Source: Roseinatronobacter ekhonensis | GTDB taxonomy: Bacteria > Pseudomonadota > Alphaproteobacteria > Rhodobacterales > Rhodobacteraceae | DNA: 64,000 nt | Direction: 5' to 3' | Assembly (NCBI RefSeq): GCF_900499075.1 | Contig: NZ_UIHC01000002.1 | Span: 62,001-126,000 of the forward strand | Part shown: in pieces, positions 62,695 to 64,000 of the stretch | How positions within the stretch are numbered: position 1 is the stretch's first letter | Layout of the letters: every line of letters starts with the position of its first letter | Notes under the pieces: model-generated | Told to the model about the DNA's origin: nothing | Databases searched by the model: none | Seen by the model: only the letters and a program-made list of their open reading frames with translations | Position numbers and translations under genes: made by a program

Positions 62695-62723
62695 TCAAGC
62701 CCCGGGAGGAGGGTAGGGCCTGA
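62695..62723 (-). ncRNA. CCTCCTCCC hairpin sRNA, unit A (nearest DUF1127 gene)
   Basis: An eight-base stem: TCA-A-GCCC (62695-62702) with GGGC-C-TGA (62716-62723). The odd pair is A.C on the plus strand but G.U on the minus strand, which favours minus-strand RNA. The loop holds the nine-mer at 62704-62712. Confidence 0.75.
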
Positions 62724-62726
62724 AAC

Positions 62727-62939
62727 TCAATTCTCGAACGCGGCCTCGTAGGCGAGGCGCGAAATCATGGAACGGCTGATGCCCAGATCATCCAGCTCGC
62801 GCGTGGTGAGGGCATTCAGTTCCGCGTAGGTTCTGTTATAAACGCGACGACGCGCAAACGCGTCGGCAATGCGACCGAACAACCCGCCAAATGGCGCACG
62901 AAAGCTGCCGATGCCGATATTTTCTGCAATATGTGCCAT
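62727..62939 (-). CDS. DUF1127 small protein (CcaF1-like)
   Basis: A 70-residue basic protein. The DUF1127 (YjiS-like) motif fills the second half: RRRVYNRTYAELNALTTRELDDLGISRSMISRLAYEAAF. The N-terminal half (GSFRAPFGGLFGRIADAF) is amphipathic. In Rhodobacter sphaeroides the DUF1127 protein beside the CcsR sRNAs (CcaF1) is stress-induced and affects RNA maturation and turnover. The same role here is inferred from context. The ATG at 62939 has AAAGGTG upstream. The sRNA array starts right behind its stop. Confidence 0.93.
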   Translation of the reverse strand: MAHIAENIGIGSFRAPFGGLFGRIADAFARRRVYNRTYAELNALTTRELDDLGISRSMISRLAYEAAFEN

Positions 62940-63268
62940 TATGATGCACCTTTTGTTTCGCTGTGGCCGTCGCGGCCCTGTTGAAGTTGAAGATAGGGAA
63001 TTGCTGCGCTTGCACAATGCAGAATGCTGCAATGCCGCTATGCGCTAGAGTCATGCTTACGCTAGGTAAATTTGCAATCTGCACCATCATTGTGCGGGGC
63101 GCGCCGTCATTTGACAAAAACCTGTGCATTCAATGTCTGATTTCGGTGTCATGGCCCGGAATTCGGGCCTTTGGTGTGCCGGCGCCGCTTTGTGCCGACC
63201 ACGGAGATGGCCCCTTGTCGCACGCCCTGCGATGCCCATTTATTCACCAAGTAAGTATGGAGCACCTT
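62940..63268. other. Intergenic region between DUF1127 and mrp genes
   Basis: About 330 bases between divergent genes with no plausible ORF. It contains the DUF1127 promoter candidate, a TTGACA at 63111-63116 that could be the mrp -35 element, and an inverted repeat GGCCCG...CGGGCC at 63153-63169 inside the probable mrp leader. GGAG at 63259-63262 is the mrp ribosome site. Confidence 0.5.
62991..63017 (-). promoter_or_regulatory. Candidate RpoH-like promoter of the DUF1127-sRNA transcript
   Basis: On the minus strand TTGTGC (63017-63012) and CCCTATCT (62998-62991) are 13 bases apart, roughly fitting heat-shock sigma promoters (CTTGAA-like and CCCAT-like elements). The -35 match is weak. It lies about 50 bases before the DUF1127 ATG. 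Confidence 0.35.
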
Positions 63269-64000
63269 ATGACCCCGATGCGCGAAACGATTCTCGAAGC
63301 CCTCGACTCGGTCGCTTTGCCCGATGGCGGCACGCTTGTAGCGCGCGATCTTGTCCGCGCCTTGGTGGTGGATGGCAATTCGGTGCGATTTGTCATCGAA
63401 ACCCCCACAGCTGAGATTGCAAAGACCTATACAGACGTGCGCGCTGCGGCAGAGCGTGCAGTCGCGGCGCTGCCCGGCGTGCAGTCTGTGGCGGTCGCGC
63501 TGACGGCGCATACGCCCCCCAAACCCGCGCCAAGCCTGAAGGTCGGGCGCCACCCGACCCCGCAAGAAGGGCGCCAGCCCGTGCCCGGCGTGACCAACCT
63601 GATCGCGATCGGGTCGGGAAAAGGGGGTGTGGGCAAATCCACCGTCGCGGCCAATCTGGCCGTGGCGCTCGCGCGTCAGGGGTTGCGGGTCGGACTGCTG
63701 GACGCTGACATTTACGGACCAAGCCAGCCCAAAATGATGGGCGTCGACAAACGCCCGTCCTCTCCCGATGGCAAGCGCATGATCCCGCCCGAAGCGCATG
63801 GCGTGCGCATGATCTCTATCGGGTTGATGCTGAAGGGCGACGATGCGGTCATCTGGCGTGGCCCGATGCTGATGGGAGCCTTGCAACAACTATTGACGCA
63901 AGTCGAATGGGGCCAACTGGATGTGCTGCTGGTGGACATGCCGCCGGGAACTGGGGATATCCAGCTTACCTTGTGCACCAAGTTCGAGGTGCGCGGCGCG
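63269..64000 (+). CDS. mrp: Mrp/NBP35-type Fe-S cluster carrier ATPase (3' end outside window)
   Basis: 244 residues are visible and the gene continues beyond the window. The N-terminal MIP18-like domain (about 1-80, ILEALDSVALPDGGTLVARD, AAAERAVAALPGVQSVAV) is followed by a linker. The ParA-like ATPase has the deviant Walker A GSGKGGVGKSTVAANLAVAL near residue 116, then GLLDADIYGPSQPKMMG and VDMPPGTGDIQLTL. These are hallmarks of Mrp/ApbC proteins that carry 4Fe-4S clusters to apoproteins. The CxxC cluster site lies past the window edge. Confidence 0.96.
   Translation, partial: MTPMRETILEALDSVALPDGGTLVARDLVRALVVDGNSVRFVIETPTAEIAKTYTDVRAAAERAVAALPGVQSVAVALTAHTPPKPAPSLKVGRHPTPQEGRQPVPGVTNLIAIGSGKGGVGKSTVAANLAVALARQGLRVGLLDADIYGPSQPKMMGVDKRPSSPDGKRMIPPEAHGVRMISIGLMLKGDDAVIWRGPMLMGALQQLLTQVEWGQLDVLLVDMPPGTGDIQLTLCTKFEVRGA

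Larger units (their letters stand above)
62440..62723 (-). repeat. Array of six CCTCCTCCC hairpins (CcsR/cuckoo sRNA type)
   Basis: Within 284 bases the exact nine-mer CCTCCTCCC (minus strand) occurs six times, starting on the plus strand at 62453, 62494, 62555, 62591, 62668 and 62704. Each copy is in the loop of an inverted repeat, but the stems differ in sequence from unit to unit. The array begins three bases after the DUF1127 stop. In Rhodobacter sphaeroides the CcsR1-4 sRNAs (cuckoo family) have this loop and sit behind a DUF1127 gene transcribed by RpoHI/RpoHII. Stem changes with a constant loop point to selection on structure. Confidence 0.9.

Noticed and set aside
62440-62723. CRISPR array or simple tandem repeat
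   Set aside because: The constant element is only nine bases, spacing is irregular (36-77 bases), and each copy is flanked by its own inverted repeat. No cas genes are present.

Overview
The window is GC-rich chromosomal DNA from an alphaproteobacterium, most likely of the Rhodobacterales (Rhodobacteraceae). The evidence is the gene complement: an HvrA-like H-NS protein, DUF2842 after purA, an rpsT-dnaA-dnaN-recF order, a tol-pal operon behind tilS and ftsH, the alphaproteobacterial fliL/MotE/MotA flagellar block, and a DUF1127 gene followed by CCTCCTCCC hairpins. I see no rRNA, tRNA, insertion sequence, prophage or CRISPR array. Nearly all of the window is ordinary core genome.

Layout. 0-14 kb: end of a GAF-domain gene, map, a minus-strand run (AEC transporter, fghA, HAD phosphatase, ornithine cyclodeaminase family, H-NS, BrkB), a TetR regulator, GDPD and RidA genes, pyrG, secG, purA, DUF2842, and a long acidic protein of unknown function. 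14.3-22.6 kb: thiN, then a cobalamin riboswitch leading a tightly overlapping operon btuB-btuF-btuC-btuD-cbiZ-exbB-exbD-exbD2-tonB. This operon encodes outer-membrane uptake, inner-membrane uptake, corrinoid remodelling and its own TonB motor. 22.7-32.3 kb: ubiB/ubiE, mutM, an enoyl-CoA hydratase, rpsT, then dnaA-dnaN-recF with a VOC gene and a LysE-type exporter attached.

32.3-39.4 kb is the one accessory-looking stretch. It holds a 1349-residue protein with two different glycosyltransferase domains, two sulfotransferase-like genes and an RTX calcium-binding protein, all on the minus strand. 39.6-48.3 kb is ftsH, tilS and the Tol-Pal system (cpoB, pal, tolB, tolA, tolR, tolQ, ybgC). 48.4-54.4 kb holds an SDR enzyme, several small unknown or envelope proteins, an alpha/beta hydrolase, glyA and nadK.

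54.5-62.4 kb is a flagellar block split by a divergent promoter region with a CtrA-like box. To the left are fliL, a DUF6468 gene, a MotE-like gene, motA and a 717-residue exported protein that may be a MotC-type motor partner. To the right are fliF, a FliH/FlbE-like gene, fliN and fliP. 62.4-63.0 kb holds the most striking non-coding structure: six hairpins that each carry the same nine-base CCTCCTCCC on the minus strand, directly downstream of a small DUF1127 gene. This matches the CcsR/'cuckoo' stress sRNA arrangement of Rhodobacter, here in six copies. The window ends inside an Mrp-type Fe-S carrier ATPase gene.
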